From Glutinoglossum americanum (taxonomy: Eukaryota > Ascomycota > Geoglossomycetes > Geoglossales > Geoglossaceae): a DNA stretch of 64,000 nucleotides. Below the pieces are notes generated by a model. That model was not told the DNA's origin. It ran no database searches and saw only the letters and a program-made list of their open reading frames with translations. The position numbers and the translations under genes are program-made. Shown here piece after piece: positions 25,191-36,635 of this stretch (position 1 is the stretch's first letter; each line of letters starts with the position of its first letter). The stretch spans positions 1 to 64,000 of the forward strand of contig JAGHQL010000159.1 in NCBI GenBank assembly GCA_020080175.1, given 5' to 3'.

Positions 25191-25974
25191 ATTTAAAAGA
25201 TTTCGATAATAGGTGACTACTTAAGTATTTCATTGCCTCGTATTTCATTGCTTCGTTCTCCGAAAGCACTAGTCTCAAAAAGGTCAATCCAACTATTCCA
25301 TCTTGGAACAATTGTCCGAGCACTCCCGCGCCCTCGTGACGGAACCGAGAGATGCGCATCCTTACCCGAACTCATCGCAAGCAGTGACATGTGAAAGAAC
25401 GGTGGCGGCTATGGGCCATAGCTGAAGATCTTACCCGTGGCAATCTTATCTTGTCTTACTTATTTGACGTAGTGCAAGCACCAATATCGGCTAAGCGTAT
25501 CAGATGAGAATAGAGCACTATCGGGAATACCGAGGTAGCGAGGCACGCGCTAAAGGGAAGATGGAGGAACAATTTAGGGAGGGAATTCCCCCTAGAAAAT
25601 TTTACACTACAGTGTCAGAGTATCGGAGAGGAGACGGTGAATGCTATTTTCAGTTTCTAGGTGAATAGGTGAGCTTTGAATTGTCCTGCTTATTGTTTTT
25701 CCCGCTGTAGGGAATGCATGTCACTGGCCTGGTCAAGGTCCCATCGAAAGTCAAGCAAGATTCATTCACTCTAAGCTGACACACAAACAACTCAAAGAAA
25801 ACCTCCACGGGCGGCTCCACTCCGTACAGGCTATCGCCGTCCACCTCCAAGCTAAAGACAATATACCGATCGGCCAGAAGGCTATCTGTTCCCGTTCCGT
25901 TGGGTACTTCTCTATAAATCTACTGCTACTACACGAGAACTCCTACCACTATCGGCGAGGCAAATAAGGACAAA
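25191..25974. other. spacer between MET17 and the acyl-CoA synthetase gene
   Basis: 784 bases. A CCGAGG hexamer (reverse of CCTCGG) lies at 25530-25535, about 440 bases before the downstream start. The right end is an AC/CT-rich leader. No gene is seen. Confidence 0.5.
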
Positions 25975-28512
25975 ATGTCTGTCATAGCTCAGGCTCGTAT
26001 GAAGGAGATCTTTCCTCCGCCTCCGCCTGGCTCGCCGTATAGCGTTCCGCTACCTGGATCGGAGAAAGAGGGTAGGAGTAGGGTTTATAGACATTGGAGG
26101 TTCACAGATGCCATGTTGAAGACTCTAGATCCGGCGGTGAGACGGCTGCTTCCTGTGTAAAGTTTTGTTGTTTGTGTTCTTTTTGTTTGGGCGGCTTTGT
26201 CCAGGGCTTAACCGTTACACAACAGCGAATACTTTAAAAATTTTAATCTTTATTTTCTATTTTTGTATTTTTGGTTTCGGATAACGCTAGGATGCAAACC
26301 CGGAAATAGCGATTGCTGATACCGTATGCTTGAGCAGGTTACGACGGCGCATGAGATATTTGAAGATACTGGTGAGAACCTTATGCGGGTTGTGAGTCCC
26401 TGGGGCTAACATTACGGTTAGTAAAACGTCAACCCACAAGAAAGGCCTTGGGACACCGTCCGTATGACCCAGTAAAAAAGATCTTCGGCCCATACCAGTG
26501 GATAGATTATCAGACGCTCCAAAAGCGGCGAACTGAATTCGGTGTCGGCCTCTTGGAGCTGCATGAGAAGGTAGGTATCACGGGCTCGAAGTATGGCGTG
26601 GGATTGTGGTGCCAAAATAGGCCTGAATGGCAGGTTACCGGTATGTGATACCTCCGTCAGAATCAACCGCATGGCTATATATCGATTGCTGAAGGGGTTA
26701 TCAGATCTGGCCTGCATGTCCCAATCGTTATTCACTGTGTCCATATACGATACTCTCGGGCCAGACACAACGGAGTATATTATAAACCATGCGTCTCTGG
26801 CTTGCGTGGTGACGAGCGTAAACCATATTCCCACCCTTCTGGCATTAAAGCCCAAGCTACCGAGCCTCAAGTTAATCATCTCGCTCGATCCTTTGGATGC
26901 CGGGGAACTTCCTGGTCAGAGAAAGAAGGACCTTCTGGATGCATGGGGACATGAACAAGGAGTTGATCTCCACTTCATCGAGGATGTTGAAGCATTAGGT
27001 CGCACAAATCCACGTCCTATGAACCCCCCGCGTCCTGAAGATATTGTTACTATTAACTACACATCCGGCACCACCGGCAACCCTAAAGGCGTTGTTCTTA
27101 CTCACGCTCATGCAGTCGCTGCTGCATCGTGTAGCCAGACGCTTGTTCCTATGACCAACGCCGACGTTATTTGCTCTTACCTGCCGCTCGCCCACATCTA
27201 CCAGCGAGTTTGTGAGCATGCGGCGCTATGGGCTGGTGCGCAGGTCGGGTATTTTCACGGAAACATTTTGGAGCTTGTTGATGACCTGAAGCTTATCAGA
27301 CCAACAACATTCGTCTCCGTTCCTCGCCTCTACAATCGTTTCGGAACCCTCATTCGCGCCGGGACAGTCGAGCAACCTGGCATCAAGGGCGCCATGTCCC
27401 GGCACATCGTCTCCACTAAAATGGCGAACCTCAAGGCACCCGGCGGCACAAACAAGCACGCACTATACGACCGCATCTGGTCTAGAAAAGTCACGGCTGC
27501 CATCGGCCTCGACCGTTGCAGGCAGATGGTTTCTGGCTCCGCACCCATTGATCCGTCTCTGCACCAATTCTTACGTGTCGTCTTCGCAAATCACTTTCTT
27601 CAAGGCTTCGGTATGACTGAGTCCTACTCTGTAGGCTTTGGTCAACATGAGGGCGATTATACCGCTGGAAACTGCGGTGGTTGCGCTACTACTGATGAAG
27701 TGTGCCTCCTGGATGTCCCCTCCATGGATTACTACAGCACGGATAAGCCCTACCCACGCGGCGAGCTCCTCATCCGGGGTAACACGATCTTCAAGGAGTA
27801 CTACCGTAACCCAGAAGAAACAGCTAAGGCTATTCTTCCAGATGGCTGGTTTCGTACAGGAGATATTGCAAGCGTTGACGAAATGGGCCGCTTCACCATC
27901 ATCGACCGCGTTAAGAACGTGCTCAAGCTCGCTCAAGGCGAATATGTCTCCCCTGAGCGTATCGAGAACGCCTATCTGGCTCAGATTCCCTTCCTAGCGC
28001 AGGCCTATGTCCACGGTGACAGCATGCAGACATTTCTCGTCGCCGTCTTTGGCATCAGCCCAGAACCCTTTGCTGTATTCGCGAGCAAAGTCATTGGCAG
28101 GAAGATTGAACCGTCGAACCTTGAGGCTATTCAGGCGGTGGCACAGGACAACCGTGTGCGGAAAGCCGTCGTTCGTGAACTGGACAAAGTTGGCAAAAAA
28201 GGAAAATTCAATCGGTACGAATATGTGCGTAGTGTGTATCTCGCCATCGAGCCGTTTACCATCGAAAATGAACTACTCACACCTACGTAAGCCTTCCTCA
28301 CGATCTTGCGCACATCTATACCTTCTCTCTCCCCTTGATCCTTTTTCTCCATCCAAATAAACCTAACAAGCTAAGCTAACACTCGAGCCAATAGGCTAAA
28401 GCTCAAACGCCCACAGACGGTCAAGATGTTCCGTCCGCAGCTTGATCGGCTGTATGAGGAAGCGTTGGCCGAGGAAGCTAAAAAGGACGGGGGATTCAAG
28501 GCAAAGCTGTAG
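25975..28512 (+). CDS. long-chain acyl-CoA synthetase, peroxisomal (Faa2-like)
   Basis: Predicted 704 residues from five exons (25975-26136, 26338-26371, 26422-26640, 26705-28286, 28395-28512). It activates fatty acids to acyl-CoA with ATP. The AMP-binding P-loop TSGTTGNPKG is at about residue 258; SYLPLAHIYQR, GFGMTESY, GWFRTGDIASVDEMGRFTIIDRVKNVLKLAQGEYVSPE cover the remaining adenylation motifs in order. The last residues are GGFKAKL, ending AKL, a type 1 peroxisomal targeting signal. Exon 2 is 34 bases; I chose its junctions because they rebuild the family stretch DPAVTTAHEIFEDTVKRQP. Intron 1 is long (201 bases). With the upstream peroxisomal ATP carrier, this suggests a local peroxisomal beta-oxidation entry module. 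Confidence 0.93.
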
Positions 28513-30668
28513 AGAGATATCTGGGGGGAGTAATAACCTCCATCTGTACTTGTAGCTATAGAATAAAGCTTTCCATCTAAATTTCCTTGTCGCCGTTGAC
28601 GGGGGCGGTGGAGTAGATGGGATGGAGTCGAACATGATAATAACATCCGCAGGAACCCGCTGCTAGCTCACCCTCCACCCATCCAGTTCGGGCGGATAAG
28701 CCACGCCACCCTGTGCTCGCGCGAGCAGGCTGAGCCGGTGATTCGATGGAGTCACCCTCGCGTTAAGCGCTAGTCTCGCAAGCAGGGCTCGGGAGAGACT
28801 GATCTAGAGAGTGATCTACTTTGGCCCCTAGACCCGGTTCTCATTAGAGTCTTGGTAGCAGCCGTCCTGACCCCAATCCTTGGGGCTCCGATCGCGGTCA
28901 TAGCGCCACCGGTTGCTCTCGTGCAAGGGAAAGGCGTCGACTAAGCTCAGTGCGCAAGCGGAGAACCGCAGTGTGGATTTGTCGGGGACTCTGGCCTCTG
29001 TGGCTTGGGGGTGCGTTTGGGGATGGCTCTCGTCGTGGATAGCTAGAGCATCGGATCAATGTCGTTGTTCGTTTGCTAACGGGCGGAGATACTAGCTTGG
29101 TGCTATCTATACAGGTAATTGGATACTATCGGCTTAGCATGAAAGCGCGATAGAAAGCTAGCTGCTGCTGGTGACGTGCCCTCTCCCCTCAGCCGGGGAG
29201 CGTGATTGGCCACCCGCTGCTCTAGTATGTGCTCTTCACTTTCCCAAGTCTGCACCTCAGTCATTTGATGTTGAACGAGCTTTCAAGCACTGGTCCAAGC
29301 TGTCTTGAAAGAAGCCGCTTTTGCAGAGATACGCTTAGCTTTATAGAACACTCTTTCCTATGGAACAAATAAGGTAATCCCGCTTCACATTAAGCTCGAG
29401 TTCTTCATTCCCCAAAGCCCTCGCGCAATTCCACATGACATTTCCACATGACATTGTCCATAAACTTTCCTTCAGAGTGCTTTCAACCTCTTTACGCAAG
29501 GAGCTTCCACCTTCTAGCCGGCATATCCTCTTCTGTTTAGAAACTCTCTTTCATCGACGTGGTTCTGATATCTCGATGCCTGGTCTAGTCTATCGTTACT
29601 TTATGTTAGAGATTCTGTCTGATTTCATTTCAAGGCCCGGAATCAATCGAGTATACGCACCAGATTTAACTTCCTAAATTTCTCAGCCTTTCCCTTCTCA
29701 ATTACGCCATCGGCAAGATCCAAAGTTTGATAGAGGCTCTTTGAGCGCGCTCTCTAAACGCCATGTGTCCTATCCCGAAATCTTTCGAGTCTCTATGGCC
29801 ATATTTCTGATGCATGTCAACTATTATATCAAGACAGCAACTCGACCTGCCGCCGTGATCTCTCGGTCATTTCTCTACCCGCCCTTGACGAATCCCATCG
29901 CCATAATGCGCCAATTCTTCAAGAGATATGTCAATTGGTTTTCTTGAAGCGGCGGAGCTCGCGGCTTGGATTAACCTAGTGCCGCTACCTCAATTAGCCA
30001 TCCACACCCCTCCAACCTTTGAGCAAGCGTTTAGCGAGAATATATAGCAGGAATAGATTACACTATTCCGGTCCGGAAACCGAGATGCTAGACACCGGCG
30101 ATCGGGAGGTGGTAGTTTAGGAGAAACAGAGGGGTGCGCTGAGCCCGGATGCTATCTCTCCGTCCCTTGAAGTTCCTATACCGTCACATACTGCCCAATG
30201 GATGGTTCTCCGAAAGCCACGTTAGCCTCTCACGCCTTAGCGCTGGCGCCTCTTACTGGCTACAACGCTCCCTGCACAACGCTCCGGGAGATAGAGGATC
30301 TATCTAGAGATGGAGGATTTAGAAATGAGAGGGTGGCCTCGAGCTATGCGGTCTCCTGGTTCACCATTTGTTCTGGAATCAGGCGTTCAGGCCAGGTGGA
30401 GGGCAGAAAAGCTGTCACAGGTATCCACACAATGTTGCACCAAGAGGCTAAGCCTCACCTTTGCCATCACGCTGGAGACCCTTCGATTCCATGTCATGCT
30501 CTGACTGGGAGGAAATATTCTGGTGAGAGGAACTGCCCTTCGATTGTGACCCGCCGCGGGATTGCGCGGGAGAAGGTAATGAAAAGTGATCATGTCCTTT
30601 TCTAGCGTTAGGACTAGGGCTGCAGCTTCAGTCGTGCGCGGTCATTATTTTTGTGGAAATGGTTAGAC
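28513..30668. other. gene-free 2.1 kb stretch
   Basis: I see no gene I can support. Frames are short and stop-rich on both strands. The longest (29435-29677, 30198-30605) have no recognisable motif. Base composition changes along it, with a GC-richer part at 28650-29100. It may be decayed transposon or gene DNA, but nothing diagnostic is left. Confidence 0.4.
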
Positions 30669-31390
30669 TTACGCCAGGCGTCTCCGAGCGGCCAGATCCT
30701 GCATTCTCTTCTTCAACTTAGAACCGGAGTCATACGCCCCTACCGCGGCAACGATCAGCGTCGGTATACCGAGACCTATACCGCACCCCAATGCGATTTT
30801 TTGATCCCTGGTATAACCGCCACTGTGTGACGTGGCATTAGAATCTAAAGCTGTCAGTGCCGGAGCTCAGAAGTCCAGGGGAACCTTTTAGCAATGAGTA
30901 ACTCTCTGATGATACAAAAGTAAACGCAGGACTCACTAGATAGAGATGTAGCAGTGGTACAATTTTTTGGTGTCTGCGGCTTCGGTGGGAATGTGTATGT
31001 GCTGAAATTATTGGTTCTACAGTACGTCGCGAGTATAGAAACAACGTCTGTGTAATCCGCATCGGGCAGTTCCGTGAAATCCATAGCGCATGCCTCTACC
31101 AGGCACTCGCCGATAAACTCCATACTCCTCACAAAACTCTGACCTACACATAGGCAGGCATCGGTGTGACAGCCTAAGCTGTCCATTCCTGTCATACTGG
31201 GGAAGCATGTGGCCGGGTTAGAAGGTTTGCTGCAATCGTCCGATGCGCCCCGGCATCCAGTAAGGCACCACTTTGCGCAATTGCGGAGCGCGGAGTAGTT
31301 CCCCCAGGTATTTGGTGGTTTATAGCCGGATTCTGTAGCAGAAGCTGCTTCGAAAGTTAAGCACAAAAGAGCGACAAAGAGGTAAAACAT
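30669..31390 (-). CDS. cysteine-rich single-pass membrane protein (CFEM-like), member A
   Basis: Predicted 211 residues from two exons (31390-30937, 30850-30669). It has a signal peptide (MFYLFVALLCLTFEAASA), then a 12-cysteine ectodomain. The pattern is C-x3-C-x3-C (NCAKWCLTGC), later GCHTDACLC (C-x4-C-x-C), ECLVEAC (C-x4-C) and ATYC. A Thr/Ser/Asn stalk with several N-glycosylation sites follows. One membrane helix (ALGCGIGLGIPTLIVAAVGA) and a basic cytosolic tail (KLKKRM...ARRRLA) complete it. This resembles fungal CFEM-type extracellular membrane proteins, but I cannot assign a proper CFEM domain. The exon 2 splice is supported because it yields the stalk and helix. It starts 227 bases from its divergent paralogue at 31618 and shares its cysteine spacing. 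Confidence 0.78.
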
Positions 31391-31617
31391 TGCAATATCT
31401 TGAAGTGTCTGTTAATACATGTATGAAACGGCGATTTCTTGGAATCTTTACTCCAGCGGAGAGAAGGGGAGGAGCAGCTATATTTATACGGAAAGAGGCT
31501 GGGAGCTGATGCCGCGTGAGACGCCACCAATCCCCGTCAGGGGGAGACAACTTCGATTATAGTCAAGCGGTGGCTCTTGTCAGCGAGCGATCCCGCAAAC
31601 CCTCTATTTCCCTCACA
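31391..31617. promoter_or_regulatory. shared divergent promoter of the CFEM-like pair
   Basis: Only 227 bases separate the two start codons. A TATA-like sequence lies on the minus-strand side (TATATTTATACGG region, 31479-31491, seen on the + strand). Confidence 0.5.
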
Positions 31618-32516
31618 ATGACCTCTCCAGCTAGATCTCTATTGCGAATCTCTCAAGTTCTCTGGGTCCTTTTCCGCCTCACCACCCCGCAAACCCTTAC
31701 AGGCGAGCCATGGAGCGCTATCACAGCCTTCGCGGGTTACATCGACCTCCGTCACTGTGCGGCAGATTGCCTCTATCAGGACTGTCATGCCGATCCAGTC
31801 TGTGAGGGAAAGAGAGGGAGTATCGACGCGAAACTCGGCTGCACAGACTTTCGTTGCATTTGCCAACAAGCACAAATTTCCAGTGCCTCTGCTCCGATAT
31901 CTTCCTGCGCCGTAGCAGCTTGTAGTGCAGAGGTCGATGCGATCGCCGCATGGAACGTGTTTACGAGCTATTGCTATGCATATTCTCCACCATTACCGAC
32001 GCCAGTAACACAGGTGCCTCAGCCGACCGTGGAATCAAGTGAGAGACCAGCTCATTTAAAGTTTTTGGAATCCAAATAGTGGACTGGAAGTTGACCGTCC
32101 ATAACAGCAACTAAGACAATACCTCAGGGCTATGGAACAATTGTTACGGGAACCGACGGAATAATCACACCTATACTTGTCACCGGTATGACGACAGTCC
32201 CGATGGGTTATCCCCTCAATATTGGTACCCCCCCAAACTCAAGTCAGTCGAATTCCCTCTTAATCCTTCTCGGGCTGTGCTGCTTTGCGAGGTCCCGATG
32301 CTAACATATCTCGATCTGGCTGCTTTAGGACAAACCCCAGTCTCTCTGAAGATTGGTTTGGGGGTTGGCCTGAGCTTGGGGGTTCTCATCAGTCTCGCAT
32401 TATTAGTCTGCGTCTCTGCTCGCCACTATCTACAGAAGCCAAATCCGGATCCTCCAATGTGGGCGAGGAAGCTAATGGGGGTAGATGACACTGCAGTCGC
32501 CCCACCAAACACATAA
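31618..32516 (+). CDS. cysteine-rich single-pass membrane protein (CFEM-like), member B
   Basis: Predicted 247 residues from three exons (31618-32038, 32108-32242, 32329-32516). An N-terminal hydrophobic segment (SQVLWVLFRLTT) can act as signal. The ectodomain has ten cysteines: HCAADCLYQDC, GCTDFRCIC, SCAVAAC and TSYC, in the same order and nearly the same spacing as in the divergent neighbour (there NCAKWCLTGC, GCHTDACLC, ECLVEAC, ATYC). Next comes a Pro/Thr-rich stalk, then a long membrane helix (LGVGLSLGVLISLALLVCVS) and a short tail. The acceptor of intron 1 is the CAG at 32105-32107, since two other acceptors give stops or lose the stalk. Sequence identity between the two is low apart from the cysteine frame, so the duplication is old. 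Role unknown; cell-surface or wall-facing. Confidence 0.75.
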
Positions 32517-33516
32517 ATAGCACTAAGGCAGGGAATGTAATGTATGACACCACCTATTTTGCCCTTCGCCTCTACTTCCTACCGTTTCCTATCACGATCT
32601 AGTTGTCATGCAAGCATTATCTCCAGAGCCAGTTCTCCGGGTATGTGGCGCCTTGAGTTCCTGAGATCTGAAATCTCTCCGACTGGCTATACGGGGTTTT
32701 GTGGTTGGACGTGCCAGCCTCGGGGAGTATGACACAGGTCGTCACGGCCCCCGAATCCATATCAGCGTCACGGGAAATGAGCATATCACGTTGACGTAAA
32801 GGAATGAGCGATCTAGAAGAGCGATTCGAGCAACGCGGCTCACTAATTACCTGAAGCCAAGTCGGCGGGGGTGACGTGAGTGTGCCCGAAAAGAATCATT
32901 CTGATTGTGATGGGGCAAATTGTCGATTGGACAGCCTTGGCGGTCTGCCTAGGAGTCGCCAGAGGATGCAGCTCCCTTGAAAATATCTGTTATTGATCGT
33001 CTTGGTCATGAAGCAATGTCAGGGGTACATCGACTTGGCCGTTTCGCTATTCTTCAAACAGCATGATTACAATATCTTCTAGAACCCGAAAGGAAGAGGG
33101 GTTGTATATAAAAAGGAGATGGGTATCGCGGTGGTGTACGGGTTGGAAGGCGGATTGTTGGATGATTGATTGATTAAGAGCCCGATGATACCCATGGCGT
33201 ACTATCCAAGTAGTTAAACTCAACTCGAGTATCTTTCTGTCAAGCCAATCTAGGATCTCCGCGCTTACGCTCGTAGGATCGAAGGACTGATGACCGGCTA
33301 CCAGATCAACGTCTGTCGCCACCCTGATTCTGAACTCCCTTGTATGGGAAGCCGGGGTTTTGAGAAGGATGGGTTTAAGAGGGAGCACCATGCGAATTCG
33401 CAGCTCGTATGAACCGTGTGTTTGTACGAGCCCTATGCTCGTGTGATCTGCATGTTTGTGCGAATATAGCAATCGTAGGAGCTCTGCATTCATACGATCG
33501 CTGTGTTCGCACGAGC
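32517..33516. other. spacer, with one unassigned minus frame
   Basis: Contains the 3' flanks of the CFEM-like member B and of the membrane-protein gene at 33517. A 148-codon minus frame (33493-33047) has no recognised motif. Imperfect inverted repeats around GCTCGTATGAA / TTCATACGATC occupy about 33400-33515. Confidence 0.4.
33047..33493 (-). CDS. unassigned open frame, 148 codons
   Basis: It begins MNAELLRLLYSHKH and ends EDIVIMLFEE. It has no signal peptide, membrane span or family motif I know. Its start overlaps the inverted-repeat patch. It may be a chance frame. Confidence 0.15.
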   Translation of the reverse strand: MNAELLRLLYSHKHADHTSIGLVQTHGSYELRIRMVLPLKPILLKTPASHTREFRIRVATDVDLVAGHQSFDPTSVSAEILDWLDRKILELSLTTWIVRHGYHRALNQSIIQQSAFQPVHHRDTHLLFIYNPSSFRVLEDIVIMLFEE

Positions 33517-34813
33517 TTATTCAGCCGGGATGACGACGGCAGCTACTATTTCCCAAAGCACGGGTGCCCATACAAATGGTGATAGAACCTGGCCGAAGCC
33601 CCACTGGCCGCCTTCCCAGGACGCTCCGCTAAGCTCGTACCCTGTACGAAGTGTCTTTCGATAAAGAAATTGTCGAATAAGTGTGGAGGTTCCAGCGGAG
33701 GATACCAAGAGGTAGATGATCGTTATTCCCACGACGGGGAGTACGCCCCTGGAGGATAGATGCTGGGGCAGGATCGGAGAGGTAAAGTACAACTGATGTG
33801 ATTTCTACTTCCGACGGATAGAGCCCAACTAAGGCTAATTCTAGATCGTCCTGCAAATCATTGATATGCCTAGGAAAAGGTAATATGAGAGGAGTATGCC
33901 AAACCCGGCGATGCTGAACATATGCAATTTTCATTTTAGAAGAGGGTTTGTTTGAATACACTTTCCTGCCAAATGTCTTTAGAGCATCCCGCTCCGAGAG
34001 TTGCGAAGAATGGGGCGGCAGATCGTATGATCAGTTCATTATTGAGAGGGGCTGAGATTCTCAACGAAGCAATAAATAGGACCAGTGCCGGCAGAGTAGC
34101 AGCGAAACGCGCCAAAGGCTGTCGAGAGTAGTATCCAACCAAGTTGTATGCCAATATAAAGCAACCAAGTGTGAGGCTATTGCCTCGAGGAGAAAAAAAT
34201 TTTGAGAAATCTGCGCTTCGTCTTTAAAGCTCCAGGTGACACACCCAAACCCAATCGGGGTGGCAACAAGTACGGAAGTGATGAAAAAAGTGATGAAAAC
34301 TTGATATGGTTTGAATCTAATGGAGTGGTCCGAGCTCTCAGTATCAACTGCCATTTCCCTCCGTATTCCGTTTTGTAACCCAGTTGGCTAGAGTGCAGAT
34401 CGGACATAGCACCATGGATAGAATAAATTGTAGTGTGTATGATACGGTAGCCTATAGGAAATAAATCAGCATATATTACAACACCCTGTAACATAGTTGA
34501 GAGGCTATCTTACCCCGATTCCTGAAACGTCGGAGTTTGCAGAGCCATATGGAAGCAAATAGATGCCAGCGCATTTCATAAGCTCATCTCGGAACGGTTG
34601 CCCTGCAGCACCATCGGCATTTTCCCAAGTTACCTCTGGATATGCTTCGAATGCCTCATTAGCAACCTTTGTATTGGCGATGGCCTTGCAATCAATAAAG
34701 AATGATGCGGGAGGGATTTGGGGCAACGCCCCGCTCAAACCCAAGGGCTGGGAATGTACAGCACAGGCTAGAGTTGACAGGAGAATGAGGCAAATCATGC
34801 TGGCTCGTCGCAA
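33517..34813 (-). CDS. polytopic membrane protein of unknown function (exon structure unresolved)
   Basis: The first exon (from 34813, or from the second ATG at 34798) encodes a signal peptide (MICLILLSTLACAVHS). A short extracellular part follows (FFIDCKAIANTKVANEAF ... DELMKCAGIYLLPYG) and ends NSDVSGIG before a GTAAGA donor. Minus-strand frames further down contain membrane-like segments: VSYTLQFILSMVLC, YQVFITFFITSVLVATPIGFG, LTLGCFILAYNLVGYY and FAATLPALVLFIASLR. The last exon ends GVLPVVGITIIYLLVSSAG ... GQWGFGQVLSPFVWAPVLWEIVAAV and stops at 33517. The GIG-then-helices start and the QWGFGQ ending recall a widespread fungal polytopic membrane family without a known role. I could not fix all junctions by eye. 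It lies beside the CFEM-like pair. Confidence 0.55.
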
Positions 34814-36635
34814 AAGCGCTTGGAACTAGATGACGGCATTATGCAATAGAGAGCGGAGCAAAGTATGCGGGAGTAATTCGGCGGCGTAGCAGAACTAGGC
34901 CGATAGGGTAAGTAGGTGTGATGACAGCACAATGGAAACTGTAACAGCGAGGAAGAGGACGAGTGAGACTAAGACAATGCAAGCAGGTAACGTTTGTTGA
35001 ATTGTTAATAAGCATCCCCCATATATTATCTTATGGTAAAGACAGGCTATTTTGCAAAGAAAGTGGCGACACATTTGCCACATCCTCGACGACCTAGCTA
35101 CCAGAAACGATTTCCCGGCTGTCAAAGTTTGGGTGTCGTAAGGACATAACAAACGCAAGGTTTTTCTAGTAAGGAATCGCATTTGCGTCACCGGCAATTT
35201 CATTCGTACGGGTTGTCTCGACCGACACCCCTCTTTAGAAAGTGGAGACCTGCGATGCTTTGCAGGCCTCTGAATCACCCAATTGAAGGATGGCTTAGAA
35301 GTGAAACAGCTCGAGGAGAGTTGAAAGTCGGCATGCGCTCCCTTTATGTCCCCGTATCCTCTAGGTTAAGGTATTCTAAAGTCACCTGTCTCCTTTGCAC
35401 GCTGGGCAGTACTCATCACCCTTGTCCTCCTGCCAGTCATGGATATTGTCTCGCTGGATTGTAGGAGACACCACCGGAGACGCCCTAAGAGGATAATGGC
35501 TAGACTATTATGAAATTAGAGATTGAATTTGTATTTAAAGAGTAGTAGCAATTTCCTCACCGCCCCTCCTTATTCCAGCGACAAGTTCCTGCTCCCTTCT
35601 TCCACCCCACGCGTACGAGTGACATCTAGACTTTGCCCTCCCAATCTATCCATCTCGAGAAATAAAAGTCTTATAGGCATTTAGCGTCGGCAATGTCAAT
35701 GATGGATCTCCGGTGACTCTGGGCCCTAAGGCAGAAACGCGTTGGTGGTGCAGGCTTGCAGATTCTGAAGCACCCTACACGAACATTTTGGGAGAAACTG
35801 GCGTGACTCCGCAAGCCCAGAGTTTGTCAGGAAGGTTAAATTGAGCGGTAGATGTTGGAGATGGAGTTTGGCGCGCAGTGGAGATACATGTGACAAGAGC
35901 ACTTGAAGCGGCACTGGAGAACCCAGAGCCACCGGCTCAGCCCGCTCGGGGGAGCACAGGGCGGCGTGGCTCACCGACAGAAATCCGCTGCATCTAGTTG
36001 GTGCCGCTTTAATTGGCCAGAGAGCTTACTTTTTGGGCTTAAACCATTCATTTAGTTGATACCCGTTTACATGAGACAACTCACTTTGAGCTTGACAGCA
36101 GGAAAGCAGACTGGGTATTCGCCCCTCCGAAACGAAAGAAGAAAATGAAAGGAAAGGAGAAGGAGAATGGGCGCGGATGTTGCGGCCATTTTCTTAGTAT
36201 CGGGAAGTGGGTTGTCTGTCGGTAGGGTATGTTGGTTGCTGCGAGAGGAGCGATTAACCAGACGACGTGGTCCAATATCCTCTCGTTCGCATTAGAAAAC
36301 CCAGAACCGTCTTATCACCCATGCACCACACTACACAGAAAATGCCCTTTCGTACCCCATGCCAGCCCATTGGCCTTTTCCCTCTCCCGAAGCCCCGCCC
36401 AGTTGGTTGTGGGGTGAGTTGGGTTGTACCCTGCCTTTTTTTCCCCTCTATGAGAGTCGACGAAACGTCACTCTTCACCCTACAATCGAGTGAATAGCGA
36501 CGTTTTGCCTTCTGCTTCTGCTTCTTCTTCTACTTCTTGCACCATTCGCGATCTTTTTCACGAGAAAGAAGGATAAGCACAGCGGATTGCTACGGACTGC
36601 CTTGTCGAACAGACGGACGGACGAACAAACTAGAT
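34814..36635. other. gene-free 1.8 kb stretch
   Basis: No gene supported. A minus frame at 35278-34895 and a plus patch near 35395-35510 contain hydrophobic runs but no start-to-stop structure I trust. From about 36300 the DNA is C/T-rich, the probable leader of the MARVEL-like gene. A short GACGGACGGACGAAC repeat lies near 36610. Confidence 0.4.

Noticed and set aside
28513-29700. Possible DNA transposon relic
   Set aside because: A few fragments vaguely resemble transposase C-termini, but I found no motif, no terminal repeats and no consistent frame.
35183-35510. Hydrophobic + frame as a membrane protein gene
   Set aside because: Hydrophobic run is short, start and splice sites are not convincing and no family match comes to mind.
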